DNA of 64,000 nucleotides from Methylobacterium sp. 77. Lineage in GTDB: Bacteria > Pseudomonadota > Alphaproteobacteria > Rhizobiales > Beijerinckiaceae. Location of the stretch: the NCBI RefSeq assembly GCF_000372825.1, contig NZ_KB910516.1, positions 57,501-121,500 of the forward strand. Reading direction: 5' to 3'. The position numbers and the translations under genes were made by a program. Shown here in pieces: positions 33,961 to 42,817 of this stretch (position 1 is the stretch's first letter; each line of letters begins with the position of its first letter). The notes beneath the pieces are model-generated. The model made no database searches, was not told the DNA's origin, and saw only the letters and a list, made by a program, of their open reading frames with translations.

Positions 33961-35042
33961 CGGGTCACGCCCGTCATGCTGGCGGGCGCCTGACGAACCG
34001 TCTGGCCCGCCTTCAGCAAATGAGCGCCGAGCGAGACGATCCGGTCGCCCGGGCTCAGGTCCGAGGTGACCTCGGCGCGCTCCTCCGTCATGCGGGCGAT
34101 GGTGACCGTCCGGGCCGTGACGATTCCGGTGGTGGCGTCGAAGCGCCAGACGGACAATCCCTGGCCACGATCGAACAAGGCACCCAGAGGGACCTCGACG
34201 ACGGCGGCATGCCGGGGATCCGTGGATTTGAGGTGAAGCGTCACCGTCGCTCCGAGCAGGGCATCCTCGCCGCCGCCCGCCAGGATGTAGCGCGCCCGGT
34301 AGGTGCGCGTGGCGGGATCGGCGGTGGCGGACAACTCGCGCAGCCGTGCCGGATAGGTCGCCTCGCCCTCGGCATAGAGCGTCGCAGAGGCGGTCCCCTG
34401 CGCCAGACGGCGGCTCGCTTCGGGCAGAAACACCTCCGCCTCGCGGGAGCCATTCCGGGCGAGTTTCACCACCGTCTGCCCGGCGGCGACGACCTGTCCG
34501 GGCTCGGACGGCACCTCCATCACCACGCCATCGGCATCGGCCTGCAATTCGGAATAACCGGCCTGGTTGAAGACCTGGCTCGCCTGTGCCTCGGCACTGG
34601 CGAACTGGGCCATGGCCGCATCGGCCGCGCCCTTGTTCTGGTCGTAGGTCTGTTTCGAGGTCCAGCCGTCGCCGACGAGCTTGCGGCTGCGCTCCTCATC
34701 GGCCCTGGCCTTGATCATCTGGGCCCGTGCCGCCTCCACGGAGGCCCGAGCTGCGGTGAGCGCGAGGGTGAAGTCGGTCCGGTCGAGGCGCATAAGCGGC
34801 TGGCCGCGCGTCACCCGGTCGCCCGGATCGACGAGGCGCTCGAAGATCTTGCCGCCGACGCGGAAGCCGAGATTGCTCTCGGTTCGGGCCCGGATGACAC
34901 CGGTGTAACGCGAGACTGCACCCGTGCCCGGAGCCACCTCGATGGTCTGAACCAGAGGAGGCTGCGGCGGCACGGCCGTCTCGGCCGGCGAGCAGGCCGT
35001 CAAGGCGAACCCGGTCAGTGCCAGCACCCATCTCGCATCCAT
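33957..35042 (-). CDS. RND efflux periplasmic adaptor (membrane fusion protein), lipoprotein
   Basis: 361 residues if started at ATG 35042; ATG 35066 and GTG 35072 are in-frame alternatives, and none has a strong ribosome-binding site. The 35042 start gives the neatest lipoprotein signal, MDARWVLALTGFALTACSPA, with lipobox LTAC. The remainder is a MexA/AcrA-type adaptor: barrel-sandwich halves GGKIFERLVDPGDRVTRGQPLMRLD and ADGVVMEVPSEPGQVVAAGQTV flank an alpha-hairpin (about residues 95-160), then beta-barrel and membrane-proximal domains. It links the RND permease to an outer-membrane channel. Stop overlaps the pump start by four bases. Confidence 0.92.
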   Translation of the reverse strand: MDARWVLALTGFALTACSPAETAVPPQPPLVQTIEVAPGTGAVSRYTGVIRARTESNLGFRVGGKIFERLVDPGDRVTRGQPLMRLDRTDFTLALTAARASVEAARAQMIKARADEERSRKLVGDGWTSKQTYDQNKGAADAAMAQFASAEAQASQVFNQAGYSELQADADGVVMEVPSEPGQVVAAGQTVVKLARNGSREAEVFLPEASRRLAQGTASATLYAEGEATYPARLRELSATADPATRTYRARYILAGGGEDALLGATVTLHLKSTDPRHAAVVEVPLGALFDRGQGLSVWRFDATTGIVTARTVTIARMTEERAEVTSDLSPGDRIVSLGAHLLKAGQTVRQAPASMTGVTR

Positions 35043-35759
35043 GGTCAGCACCCCAGTCACCGTCATCTTCACATCAAAACATTACGATCATCATTTATTA
35101 TGGCCTCGTTCCATCGTCAATGGCTCGTGCGGCGTCGTTTCAAAATCGTCCCGTCGCAGCTCGGCATCGTCGTTCCCGACAATCTCCGAACTCACGAAGT
35201 TGCCGGAATGCATGCGACCATCGAGGCACGGCTCTGCGGCCACTCGCAACCGGTCGGCATCCTTCAGGCGGTGACCGGGTGACGATCGTGTCAGATGCCA
35301 GATGCTGGGCCACACGCTGTGGAGACAGGTAGTGAGCGGCAGCAGCATCTGTCGCCGGAACGCGACAATGGTCGCCTCGACTCCGCCACGAGAAGACGAG
35401 CGCGGCTCCCGGACCGGCACCGAGCATTCGCCGGGTTCGTCCGCTTGCGCCTAATTGGCCTCGTCATGGCGCCAAGCCAGCGCGCCGACGCTTGGCTCCG
35501 GTCATGCACCGTGCGACCGGCCGCCTTGACCGTGGCGGCGCTGACGGAAAATGGCGGCTCTCGCCCTACGGCAGAAATAAATCCGAAGTCGGGGGCGTCG
35601 ATATCAAGGTTGCTGCACCCGAAGTACCGTCTGACGGAAAGGACAGACTATCCTCGATCCGCGAGGCAAAAAGCGCGATCGGCGGCTGTTCACACGAGTG
35701 CGGAACCGAGATGGCAATAATTTCCGAATGTCCCGGCGTCAGAAGGCCGTAAAGCCCGC
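35043..35759. other. Intergenic region between the RND adaptor gene and tRNA-Glu
   Basis: About 715 bases. The part at 35060-35110 is AT-rich and probably holds the RND operon promoter, but no TetR-type regulator gene or clear operator palindrome was seen. Overlapping open frames on both strands (up to about 140 codons at 35295-35720) show no recognisable domain or ribosome-binding site and are treated as chance frames. Confidence 0.45.
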
Positions 35760-35835
35760 TGGTGCTCCCAAGGGGAATCGAACCCCTGTTTTCGCCGTGA
35801 GAGGGCGACGTCCTAGACCGCTAGACGATGGGAGC
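35760..35835 (-). tRNA. tRNA-Glu (anticodon CTC)
   Basis: 76 bases read on the minus strand. Acceptor stem GCTCCCA pairs with TGGGAGC, discriminator A and CCA are encoded (35760-35763). The anticodon stem CGCC/GGCG closes a seven-base loop CTCTCAC with anticodon CTC (Glu, GAG codons). The T arm is AGGGG-TTCGATT-CCCCT. D arm contains TAGCGGTCTAGGA. All four arms fold without mismatch of note. Confidence 0.96.
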
Positions 35836-35930
35836 TTTCCGGCCGGTGGGCGATCGTATAGCGACGGTCGGGCGGGGGGGCAAGACCTCTCTGCCGCTTA
35901 AATTCCATCGGCATCGAAAGAGAACACATC

Positions 35931-36932
35931 GTGCAAGAACCGCAGGACCGCCGTGTCGTCCTAGGACCGGACGTGCAGGCGGAGCGCATCGACAGGGCGC
36001 TCGCCCGCGCATTGCCGGACATGTCGCGTTCGCGGCTACAGGACCTGATCCGCACCGGCCAGGTGACCCGTGACGGGATCGTCATGTCCGACCTGTCCCT
36101 GAAGGTCGGCGCAGGCACCGTCCTCGACGTGACGATTCCAGCGGCGGTCGATGCGACCCCGGTTGCCGAGCAGATCGACCTCGTCATCGTTCATGAGGAT
36201 GACGATCTGATCGTCATCGACAAGCCGGCAGGGCTCGTCGTTCATCCCGCGCCGGGCCACGATGCCGGAACCCTGGTGAACGGCCTCATCGCCCATTGCG
36301 GCGAGAGCCTGTCCGGCATCGGGGGCGTGCGCAGGCCGGGGATCGTGCATCGGCTCGACAAGGATACGAGCGGCCTCCTCGTCGTCGCCAAGAACGACCT
36401 CGCGCATAAGGGACTCACGGCGCAATTCGCCGACCATGGCCGCAGCGGCCCGCTGGAGCGCGCCTATCTCGCCCTGACCTGGGGGGCGCCCGAGCCCCGA
36501 CTGGGCACGATCGACGTCAATCTCGCGCGCAGCCAGCGCAACCGCGAGAAGATCGCCGTCGTCCGCGAGGGCGAGGGGCGCACGGCGATCACGCATTACG
36601 TGGTCGAGGAAATCCTGGATGCCGGCACTGAGGTCGCGCTGGTGCGGTGCCGGCTGGAAACCGGGCGGACCCATCAGATCCGCGTCCATCTCAGCCATCG
36701 CGGCCACCCGCTTCTCGGTGACGCGGTCTATGGCAGCGCGTTCAAGACCAAGGCCGCACGCCTGGGCGAGGCGGCACGGGGGAAGCTCGAGGCGCTGGGA
36801 CGGCAGGCTCTCCACGCCGCACTCCTCGGGTTCGAGCATCCTCGCACCGGCGAGGCGTTGCGCTTCGAAAGCCCGATCCCGCCTGACATGGCCGCACTGA
36901 TCGCCGCGCTGAGGACGAAACCGCCGGCCTGA
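35931..36932 (+). CDS. rluD: RluA-family 23S rRNA pseudouridine synthase (RluD-like)
   Basis: 333 residues from GTG 35931, preceded by AAAGAGA. N-terminal S4 RNA-binding domain (ERIDRALARALPDMSRSRLQDLIRTGQVTRDG) is followed by the RluA catalytic domain: LIVIDKPAGLVVHPAPGH, then GIVHRLDKDTSGLLVVAKND containing the catalytic Asp of RLDxxTSG, and GRTHQIRVHLSHRGHPLLGD. RluD makes pseudouridines in helix 69 of 23S rRNA; paralogues RluC/RluA have other sites, so RluD is the best but not certain assignment. In many alphaproteobacteria this gene precedes rpoH, as here. Confidence 0.88.
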   Translation: MQEPQDRRVVLGPDVQAERIDRALARALPDMSRSRLQDLIRTGQVTRDGIVMSDLSLKVGAGTVLDVTIPAAVDATPVAEQIDLVIVHEDDDLIVIDKPAGLVVHPAPGHDAGTLVNGLIAHCGESLSGIGGVRRPGIVHRLDKDTSGLLVVAKNDLAHKGLTAQFADHGRSGPLERAYLALTWGAPEPRLGTIDVNLARSQRNREKIAVVREGEGRTAITHYVVEEILDAGTEVALVRCRLETGRTHQIRVHLSHRGHPLLGDAVYGSAFKTKAARLGEAARGKLEALGRQALHAALLGFEHPRTGEALRFESPIPPDMAALIAALRTKPPA

Positions 36933-37243
36933 CGGATCGACAAAGGGCGGTTCCACACGGGCTTGGGAACGCCCGCGTGGAACCGATGGTGGCCGAGCCT
37001 GTTGCCGGGTTGCCGCTGTCAAGGATCGCCGGCAAACAGGTGTGCCGGCGCACCCCGAGCGGCGGCCTTTCGTGCCACCTTCGACCCATCGGCTCACTGA
37101 CGCGTTGATCGCGACGTTCGAGTCACGGACCGCTACCGCACCGTTTCCTTTCCGAGTAGGCTCGGGTGGTGAACGGTCGGCTTCAAGAGCGGCGGTTCGA
37201 TTCTGGTCTGCCCGAATGGGGGGCCTTGCAAGGAGAGATGACT
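36933..37243. other. Intergenic region between rluD and rpoH
   Basis: 311 bases, no gene. The first part carries the hairpin at 36948-36985; the rest is the rpoH leader and promoter region. No confident -35/-10 hexamers or sigma-32 promoter could be picked. Confidence 0.5.
36948..36985 (+). terminator. Terminator-like hairpin after rluD
   Basis: CGGTTCCACACGGGC (36948-36962), loop TTGGGAAC, GCCCGCGTGGAACCG (36971-36985): a 15-bp stem with a single A-C mismatch, beginning 16 bases after the rluD stop. No U-tract follows. Confidence 0.65.
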
Positions 37244-38134
37244 ATGGCAGGCGCACTACCCGTGCTCGCCACCGAGGGTGGCCTCTCGCGCTACCTCGAT
37301 GAGATCCGCAAGTTCCCGATGCTCGAGCCGAACGAGGAGTTCACGCTGGCTAAGAGCTGGCGCGAAAAGGGCGACCGCGATGCAGCGCACCGCCTCGTCA
37401 CCTCGCATCTGCGTCTCGTGGCCAAGATCGCCATGGGCTACCGCGGCTATGGTCTGCCGATCGGCGAGGTCGTGTCGGAGGGCAATGTCGGCCTGATGCA
37501 GGCGGTCAAGCGGTTCGAGCCGGACAAGGGCTTCCGCCTCGCCACCTACGCCATGTGGTGGATCAAGGCCGCGATTCAGGAGTACATCCTGCGCTCGTGG
37601 TCGCTCGTGAAGATGGGCACCACCGCCAATCAGAAGAAGCTGTTCTTCAACCTGCGCAAGGCCAAGGGCAAGATTTCGGCCCTGGACGAGGGCGACCTGA
37701 AGCCCGACCAAGTCGCGCAGATCGCGGTCAAGCTCGGCGTGCCCGAGCAGGACGTGATCGACATGAACCGCCGCCTCTCCGGCGACACGTCCCTCAACGC
37801 TCCCCTGCGTGAGGAAGGCGAGGGCGAGTGGCAGGATTGGCTCGTCGACAACAGCCCGAGCCAGGAGACGGTGCTCGCCCGCGAGGAGGAGGGCCAGAAT
37901 CGGCTCACGGCCTTGCGCGACGCGCTGTCGGTGCTCAATCCGCGTGAGCGCCGCATCTTCGAGGCCCGCCGCCTCGCCGACGACCCGATCACGCTCGAAG
38001 ACCTGTCGGGTGAGTTCGGCGTGTCGCGCGAGCGCGTCCGTCAGATCGAGGTGAGGGCCTTCGAGAAGATCCAGGAGGCGGTGAAGCGTAACCTCGCCAG
38101 CCGTGAGGCGCCTCGCGCTGCCGCACACGCCTGA
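37244..38134 (+). CDS. rpoH: RNA polymerase heat-shock sigma factor sigma-32
   Basis: 296 residues from ATG 37244; AGGAGAG at 37231-37237 is correctly spaced for this ATG but too close to the ATG at 37238. Region 2 includes RLVTSHLRLVAKIAMGYRGYG and ATYAMWWIKAAIQEYILRSWSLVK; the RpoH-specific box QKKLFFNLRKAKGK is exact, which separates it from RpoD. Region 4.2 (LEDLSGEFGVSRERVRQIEVRA) forms the -35-binding helix-turn-helix. It directs RNA polymerase to heat-shock promoters such as the one before dnaK in this window. A strong terminator follows. Confidence 0.97.
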   Translation: MAGALPVLATEGGLSRYLDEIRKFPMLEPNEEFTLAKSWREKGDRDAAHRLVTSHLRLVAKIAMGYRGYGLPIGEVVSEGNVGLMQAVKRFEPDKGFRLATYAMWWIKAAIQEYILRSWSLVKMGTTANQKKLFFNLRKAKGKISALDEGDLKPDQVAQIAVKLGVPEQDVIDMNRRLSGDTSLNAPLREEGEGEWQDWLVDNSPSQETVLAREEEGQNRLTALRDALSVLNPRERRIFEARRLADDPITLEDLSGEFGVSRERVRQIEVRAFEKIQEAVKRNLASREAPRAAAHA

Positions 38135-38162
38135 GAGAGGGTTCTCCCAGATTCCAGAATCA

Positions 38163-38201
38163 AAAAAGGCCGGTTCCGCCAATTGCGGAACCGGCCTTTT
38201 T
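38163..38201. terminator. Rho-independent bidirectional terminator after rpoH
   Basis: AAAAAGGCCGGTTCCGC (38163-38179), loop CAATT, GCGGAACCGGCCTTTTT (38185-38201): 17-bp perfect stem with A-tract and T-tract, so it can terminate both rpoH and the convergent envelope-protein gene. The best classical terminator in the window. Confidence 0.93.
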
Positions 38202-38234
38202 ATCGAGCTCCGCTTGTTTATCGAGCTCCGCTTG
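38199..38234. repeat. 18-bp tandem direct repeat
   Basis: TTTATCGAGCTCCGCTTG occurs twice head to tail (38199-38216 and 38217-38234), starting within the T-tract of the rpoH terminator and ending four bases before the stop codon of the minus-strand gene. A partial third unit (CTTATCGA) follows. Probably a slippage duplication. Confidence 0.85.
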
Positions 38235-38237
38235 CGC

Positions 38238-39803
38238 TTATCGACGCCACTGCTCGAAGGCGGAGCGGATGACCTGACTGCCCGACGTTCCCTTCTCGAA
38301 GGTCAGCACGCCGCGAGGACCTGAGGCGAACTTCATCGGCAGGTCGAACCAGTTGCGATGCTCCAAGAGATCGGTGTTGCGGTCGACATCGGCTTGCAAC
38401 GACGACAGGCCAATCAGGAACAGGTTCTCCTTCACTCGCACAGGCAGACCGGAAACCGGCGATCCCCTGCCGCTTTCCTCGTCCTTCGCGCTCAACAGGC
38501 CGACATCCTGAACCGAGTGCGTGTCGCCGGCCGGACTGGTCGTCGTAAACGCAAGCTCGATCGTGTGAGAGGCCGGGAACGTGGTGTCGAGATTTCGTCG
38601 AATCGTCATGACCAGTGCCAAGCCCGCATCGGCGAAGGTCACCCGCCCTCGGATGACGGTCTCCAGGGGCTGGCCCTGCTCACCGTTCACCGCTTCCAGC
38701 CGCCATACCACTATGCCCTGGAAGGTGATCGGCTGAGCGTTTCCGCCTGCCGTATTCTCCTCGAAGAGAACGGCGCGCTGAGCGACCGCGACGTCAGGTT
38801 GTGTCGGTGGCTTCGCCGCTTCGGATTGCGCGGCCGGCGCCTGACGCGAAGGCTGGTCACGCCGCTCGGGCGGAGCAGCACTTTCGCCGCCGACCCGGTC
38901 TGCATATTTCGACGAGCTGGGATCGGTCGCTTCCCCCTGCGCCTCGGTATTGCCGGGCTGCAGATCCGAAGGCTTGTCGCGCAGCATGAAGGCGGCCACC
39001 GCGATCAGGCCGACGACGATGAGCAGAACGCTCCCGACGAAGATGTTGCGCAGCAGGAGAGGGCGGCCCCGGCGAGGGGCGACGACGTCGATCCGGGGAC
39101 GATGCCGCGCATTCGCGGCATCCGACGGCACGGCGACGGACTCGCGTTCGGTGGCCTGTAACTCGGCTGAAGTCTCGCTTGCCGGAGCAGGGGTAGGTTC
39201 TAGATCGGGCTGCTCTTTCCGTGCATCGGCGGTCTCGCCTCTCGATGCGTCCCTTGCCGCTTCGCGGGCCGCCCTCGCGGCCAACCTGTCGGCAACCTTG
39301 TCCGCCGATTTGGCCTTCCGAGGCTTGATCGGCAGGAGCGGCGCAGCTGTCTCCGTGGTAGGGGACGGCGTGTCCGAGATCGAGGCGTCGGGTTGAGCGT
39401 CGCGCTGGCGATCTGTTCGCGAGGAGCGAAGCCCGAGATCCGGTTCGGGCGCCGGCGGCAGGCCCGGCTCGGCGACACGGCCGTTCGAATCGTCAGCCGA
39501 TGGGATCGGTGCGGCTGCTTCGGGCAAAGCCTCGCGCACGGGCGCACCGGCGAAGACCGCAGGCGTGACGTCGTTGGCGACAGCGAGGGGAGGTCCACCG
39601 TGCTCACTCTCGACCCGGCTGATTGCCGTTTCGAGAGCTGCGCTCTCGAGGTCGATATCGGCATCGGACAGGGGCGGTTCGAGCGAGCGGAGCTGCCCGA
39701 TCAAGGCGCCGCGCGCCCGGTCATAGACCGCCTTGCGCAAAGTGGGAGAACGATCCGGCATCGCGTCGAGCGCTCTTGCCAGCAGGGGGTAGTAGTCGGC
39801 CAT
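38238..39803 (-). CDS. Bitopic membrane protein of unknown function with long disordered cytoplasmic region
   Basis: 521 residues. The N-terminal 65 residues (ADYYPLLARALDAMPDRSPT followed by a helical LRKAVYDRARGALIGQLR) look like a small conserved helical domain seen in Hyphomicrobiales proteins. Residues about 70-245 are Pro/Ala/Glu/Arg-rich and probably disordered. One transmembrane helix (IFVGSVLLIVVGLIAVAAFML, about 253-273) precedes a periplasmic part with a second low-complexity linker and a folded C-terminal domain of about 170 residues (VLFEENTAGGNAQPITFQGIVVWRLE...). This topology suggests envelope sensing or scaffolding, but no function is established. It ends at the shared bidirectional terminator after rpoH. 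Confidence 0.75.
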   Translation of the reverse strand: MADYYPLLARALDAMPDRSPTLRKAVYDRARGALIGQLRSLEPPLSDADIDLESAALETAISRVESEHGGPPLAVANDVTPAVFAGAPVREALPEAAAPIPSADDSNGRVAEPGLPPAPEPDLGLRSSRTDRQRDAQPDASISDTPSPTTETAAPLLPIKPRKAKSADKVADRLAARAAREAARDASRGETADARKEQPDLEPTPAPASETSAELQATERESVAVPSDAANARHRPRIDVVAPRRGRPLLLRNIFVGSVLLIVVGLIAVAAFMLRDKPSDLQPGNTEAQGEATDPSSSKYADRVGGESAAPPERRDQPSRQAPAAQSEAAKPPTQPDVAVAQRAVLFEENTAGGNAQPITFQGIVVWRLEAVNGEQGQPLETVIRGRVTFADAGLALVMTIRRNLDTTFPASHTIELAFTTTSPAGDTHSVQDVGLLSAKDEESGRGSPVSGLPVRVKENLFLIGLSSLQADVDRNTDLLEHRNWFDLPMKFASGPRGVLTFEKGTSGSQVIRSAFEQWRR

Positions 39804-40011
39804 CGAACCTCGGTCCGCCCTATAAGGATCGGCCGGCAGGCCGCCCTGTTCTCACCGTGCGGATGACTAGCGCTCGGGCGAGGCGCGACCGCATCATCCG
39901 CGATGCCCGTCCCTCGGAATAGGCACCATCCGCTCGCAAGGCGCCTCATCCCCTTCTCATTTGCCCATCGGTTCCTTCGGATGAACCGGGTTCGCAAAGT
40001 CAGCCGAACCC

Positions 40012-41304
40012 CTAATCCTCGAAGGGGTTGTGCATGAGGATCGTGTCGTTGCGCTCCGGCGAGGTCGAGAGCAGCGCCACAGGTGCCCCGATCAACTCTT
40101 CGATCCGCCGAACGTACTTGATCGCCTGAGCGGGAAGATCGGCCCACGAGCGCGCGCCGGCCGTGGTGCCGGACCAGCCTTCGATCGTCTCGTAGATCGG
40201 CTCCACCTTAGCCTGTGCAGCCTGATTGGCGGGAAGGTGGTCGAGCACTTGGCCGTCGAGGTGGTAGCCGGTACACACCTTGATCTCGTCGAAGCCGTCG
40301 AGAATGTCGAGCTTGGTCAAGGCGATGCCGTCGATGCCGGAGGTCCGCACGGTCTGGCGCACCAGCACGGCATCGAACCAGCCGCAGCGACGCTTGCGAC
40401 CGGTATTGACGCCGAATTCCCGGCCCTTGGATCCGATCGTCTCGCCGATCTCATCGAAGAGCTCGGTGGGGAAGGGGCCTTCCCCGACGCGCGTCGTATA
40501 GGCCTTGGCGATGCCGAGCACGTAGCCGATGGCCGATGGCCCCATCCCGGACCCGGTGGCGGCCTGCGCGGCGACGATGTTCGACGAGGTCACGAACGGG
40601 TAGGTGCCGTGATCGACGTCGAGGAGGGCACCCTGAGCGCCTTCGAACAGGATGCGCTTGCCGGCCCGACGCTCGTCGTCGAGGAGTTTCCAGACGGTCG
40701 TAGCATAGGGAAGGATCGTCGGTGCGATGGCCTTCAGATCGGCAAGGAGCGCCTCGGCATCAACTTCCTCGATGCCGAGGCCGCGGCGCAGGGCATTGTG
40801 ATGGGTGAGCACCCGCTCGATCTTCGATTCCAGCGTGCTCTCGTCGGCGAGGTCGACCACGCGAATGGCACGGCGGCCGACCTTGTCCTCATAGGCCGGG
40901 CCGATGCCACGCTTCGTCGTACCGATCTTGAGACCGGCATTCGAGGTCTCGCGGAAATGGTCCAGTTCGCGGTGAAGCGGCAGGATCAGCGTCGCGTTGT
41001 CGGCGATGCGGAGCGTCGCCGGCGAGATCTCGACACCTTGTGCCTGCAGCCGTGCGATCTCGTCGACGAGGTGCCAGGGATCGACGACGACGCCGTTGCC
41101 GATCACCGACAGCTTTCCGCCCCGAACGACGCCGGACGGCAGCAATGCGAGCTTGTAGGTCACGCCGTCGATGACCAGCGTATGCCCGGCATTGTGGCCG
41201 CCTTGGAAGCGGACCACCACGTCGGCCTGCTCTGAGAGCCAGTCGACGATCTTACCCTTGCCTTCGTCGCCCCATTGGGCGCCCACGACGACGACGTTCG
41301 CCAT
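40012..41304 (-). CDS. purA: Adenylosuccinate synthetase
   Basis: 430 residues. It condenses IMP with aspartate using GTP, the first committed step to AMP. The P-loop-like [11 protein letters not shown] (8-18) includes catalytic D13, and H41 lies in [34 protein letters not shown] and [23 protein letters not shown] segments (here [17 protein letters not shown]) complete the site. Full length, complete start. purB, the next enzyme, lies 1.5 kb away on the same strand. Confidence 0.98.
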   Translation of the reverse strand: MANVVVVGAQWGDEGKGKIVDWLSEQADVVVRFQGGHNAGHTLVIDGVTYKLALLPSGVVRGGKLSVIGNGVVVDPWHLVDEIARLQAQGVEISPATLRIADNATLILPLHRELDHFRETSNAGLKIGTTKRGIGPAYEDKVGRRAIRVVDLADESTLESKIERVLTHHNALRRGLGIEEVDAEALLADLKAIAPTILPYATTVWKLLDDERRAGKRILFEGAQGALLDVDHGTYPFVTSSNIVAAQAATGSGMGPSAIGYVLGIAKAYTTRVGEGPFPTELFDEIGETIGSKGREFGVNTGRKRRCGWFDAVLVRQTVRTSGIDGIALTKLDILDGFDEIKVCTGYHLDGQVLDHLPANQAAQAKVEPIYETIEGWSGTTAGARSWADLPAQAIKYVRRIEELIGAPVALLSTSPERNDTILMHNPFED

Positions 41305-41440
41305 TCACTTCAAACCTGTTCGGTACCCGCGTGAATACGTCCCGCCGCATGGGCAGGCCGACACGCATCCACGGGGTCTTTCCGCGATCCCTCGCAGGAA
41401 ATCAAGCAAACCGGGCTCGAACGCTTTGGAATGCCCGGTG

Positions 41441-41779
41441 CTAGCGCGCCTCCGTACCCGGTTCGCGGCCGGGCAATTGGCCGGGCTTGATCACCGGCAT
41501 TCCGCTATTCTCGGTCTCGGGCGGCTTGACGACCATGCCCGGCGCGGAATTGCCGGGCGGCTTGATCACACCGTCGTTCTTTTCGAGCTTGTCGCTGAGC
41601 GTCGAACCGCCGGCCCCATCCTCGGAGGGGCGCACCTTCTCCGGCACCGTCTCCGTCGAGGGCGGGATGTTCGGTGATGTATCGCGGCCCTTCAGCGGCG
41701 CGTCGGGCGATTGGGCATAGGCAGCGGATGCCGTCAGGGCGAAAGCGAGCAATGCGGCGTGACGAAGCGATTTCGACAT
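41441..41779 (-). CDS. Small proline-rich exported protein
   Basis: 112 residues from ATG 41779, giving a textbook signal peptide (MSKSLRHAALLAFALTASAAYAQ, cleavage after AYA). The mature 90 residues are hydrophilic and rich in Pro, Gly, Lys and Glu with repeated (V/I)(V/I)KPP-like elements (GVIKPPGN, MVVKPPET, PVIKPGQ). No cysteines and no domain recognised; probably disordered in the periplasm. It sits between dat-like aminotransferase and purA on the same strand but with gaps of about 90 and 136 bases. Confidence 0.72.
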   Translation of the reverse strand: MSKSLRHAALLAFALTASAAYAQSPDAPLKGRDTSPNIPPSTETVPEKVRPSEDGAGGSTLSDKLEKNDGVIKPPGNSAPGMVVKPPETENSGMPVIKPGQLPGREPGTEAR

Positions 41780-41870
41780 CGATGTCCCCCAGGAAGTTGG
41801 AGGACAAACCGATCCGAAGACGATGCAGTTCCTATCGTCACTTCGTCCGACTGAGGAGATCGCCTCGGCG

Positions 41871-42716
41871 CTATGCTCCGGCCATCTCCAGATACAGCGC
41901 GCGCAATCGTTTCGTCTGCGGTCCCGGAACGCCGTCGCCGAGTTTGCGCCCGTCGATCTCGACAACCGGCATCACGAAGGCCGAGGCGCTGGTGAAGAAG
42001 GCCTCCTCGGCCGTGACTGCTTCTTCCACGGAGAACAACCGCTCCTCGATCGCCAGCCCGGTCTCCTCCGCGAGCCGCATGACGGCGAGGCGGGTGATGC
42101 CGGGCAGCAGGGCGGTGGAGAGCGGGCGAGTGACGACCTTTCCGCCGGTGATGATGAAGGCGGTCGACGACGAGCCCTCGGTGACGAAACCGTCCTCGAC
42201 CATCCAGGCTTCCGACACGCCGGCCTTGGCCGCTTCCTGCTTCGCGAGCACCTGGGCGAGGAGCGCCACCGACTTGATGTCGCGCCGCTTCCAGCGGATG
42301 TCGGGAACGGTGATCACCTTGGCGCCGCGCTCGGCGACGGGGTTCTTCGCGACAGACTTGGCCTGCGTGAATATTACCACGGTCGGCGGTGTCTCGGCCG
42401 GCGGGAAGGCGAAATCCCGCTCGTAGGTGCCCCGCGTCACCTGCATGTACACGAGCCCCTCGGCGAGGGCATTGCGGTGGACGAGTTCGGTCTCGAGCCG
42501 CACCCATTCTTCCGTGGAGTAGGGGTTACGGATGCCGATCTCGCCGAGCGACCGGTCGAGCCGCGCGAGATGCGCCGCGTTGTCGACGAGGCGCCCGGCG
42601 AGCACTGCGGAGACCTCGTAGATTCCGTCCGCGAACAGGAAGCCCCGGTCCATGATCGACACGGTCGCCGCCTCGAAGGGCACGAACTCGCCATTGACGT
42701 AGACGATGCGGGACAT
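41871..42716 (-). CDS. Class IV aminotransferase, D-amino-acid transaminase-like
   Basis: 281 residues from ATG 42716 (MSRIVYVNGEFVPFEAATVS). PLP-dependent fold type IV. The N-terminal DRGFLFADGIYEV, the YMQVTRGTYERDFAFP block and the PLP-lysine K148 in RRDIKSVALLAQVLAKQ match D-alanine/D-amino-acid transaminases (which have VTRGxxxRDHxFP) better than branched-chain enzymes. It would make D-Ala or D-Glu for peptidoglycan, or degrade D-amino acids. The ATG follows a long open frame without similarity. Neighbours purB and purA do not inform the function. Confidence 0.85.
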   Translation of the reverse strand: MSRIVYVNGEFVPFEAATVSIMDRGFLFADGIYEVSAVLAGRLVDNAAHLARLDRSLGEIGIRNPYSTEEWVRLETELVHRNALAEGLVYMQVTRGTYERDFAFPPAETPPTVVIFTQAKSVAKNPVAERGAKVITVPDIRWKRRDIKSVALLAQVLAKQEAAKAGVSEAWMVEDGFVTEGSSSTAFIITGGKVVTRPLSTALLPGITRLAVMRLAEETGLAIEERLFSVEEAVTAEEAFFTSASAFVMPVVEIDGRKLGDGVPGPQTKRLRALYLEMAGA

Positions 42717-42817
42717 GGACCTTGCTCCTGGCCGGACGGTTCGGGTGTTTCGGCGTGATGCGTCCGCCAAAGCACGAATTGTGCTCCGCGCGTCACGACG
42801 CCGGGGTGAGCCTTCGG

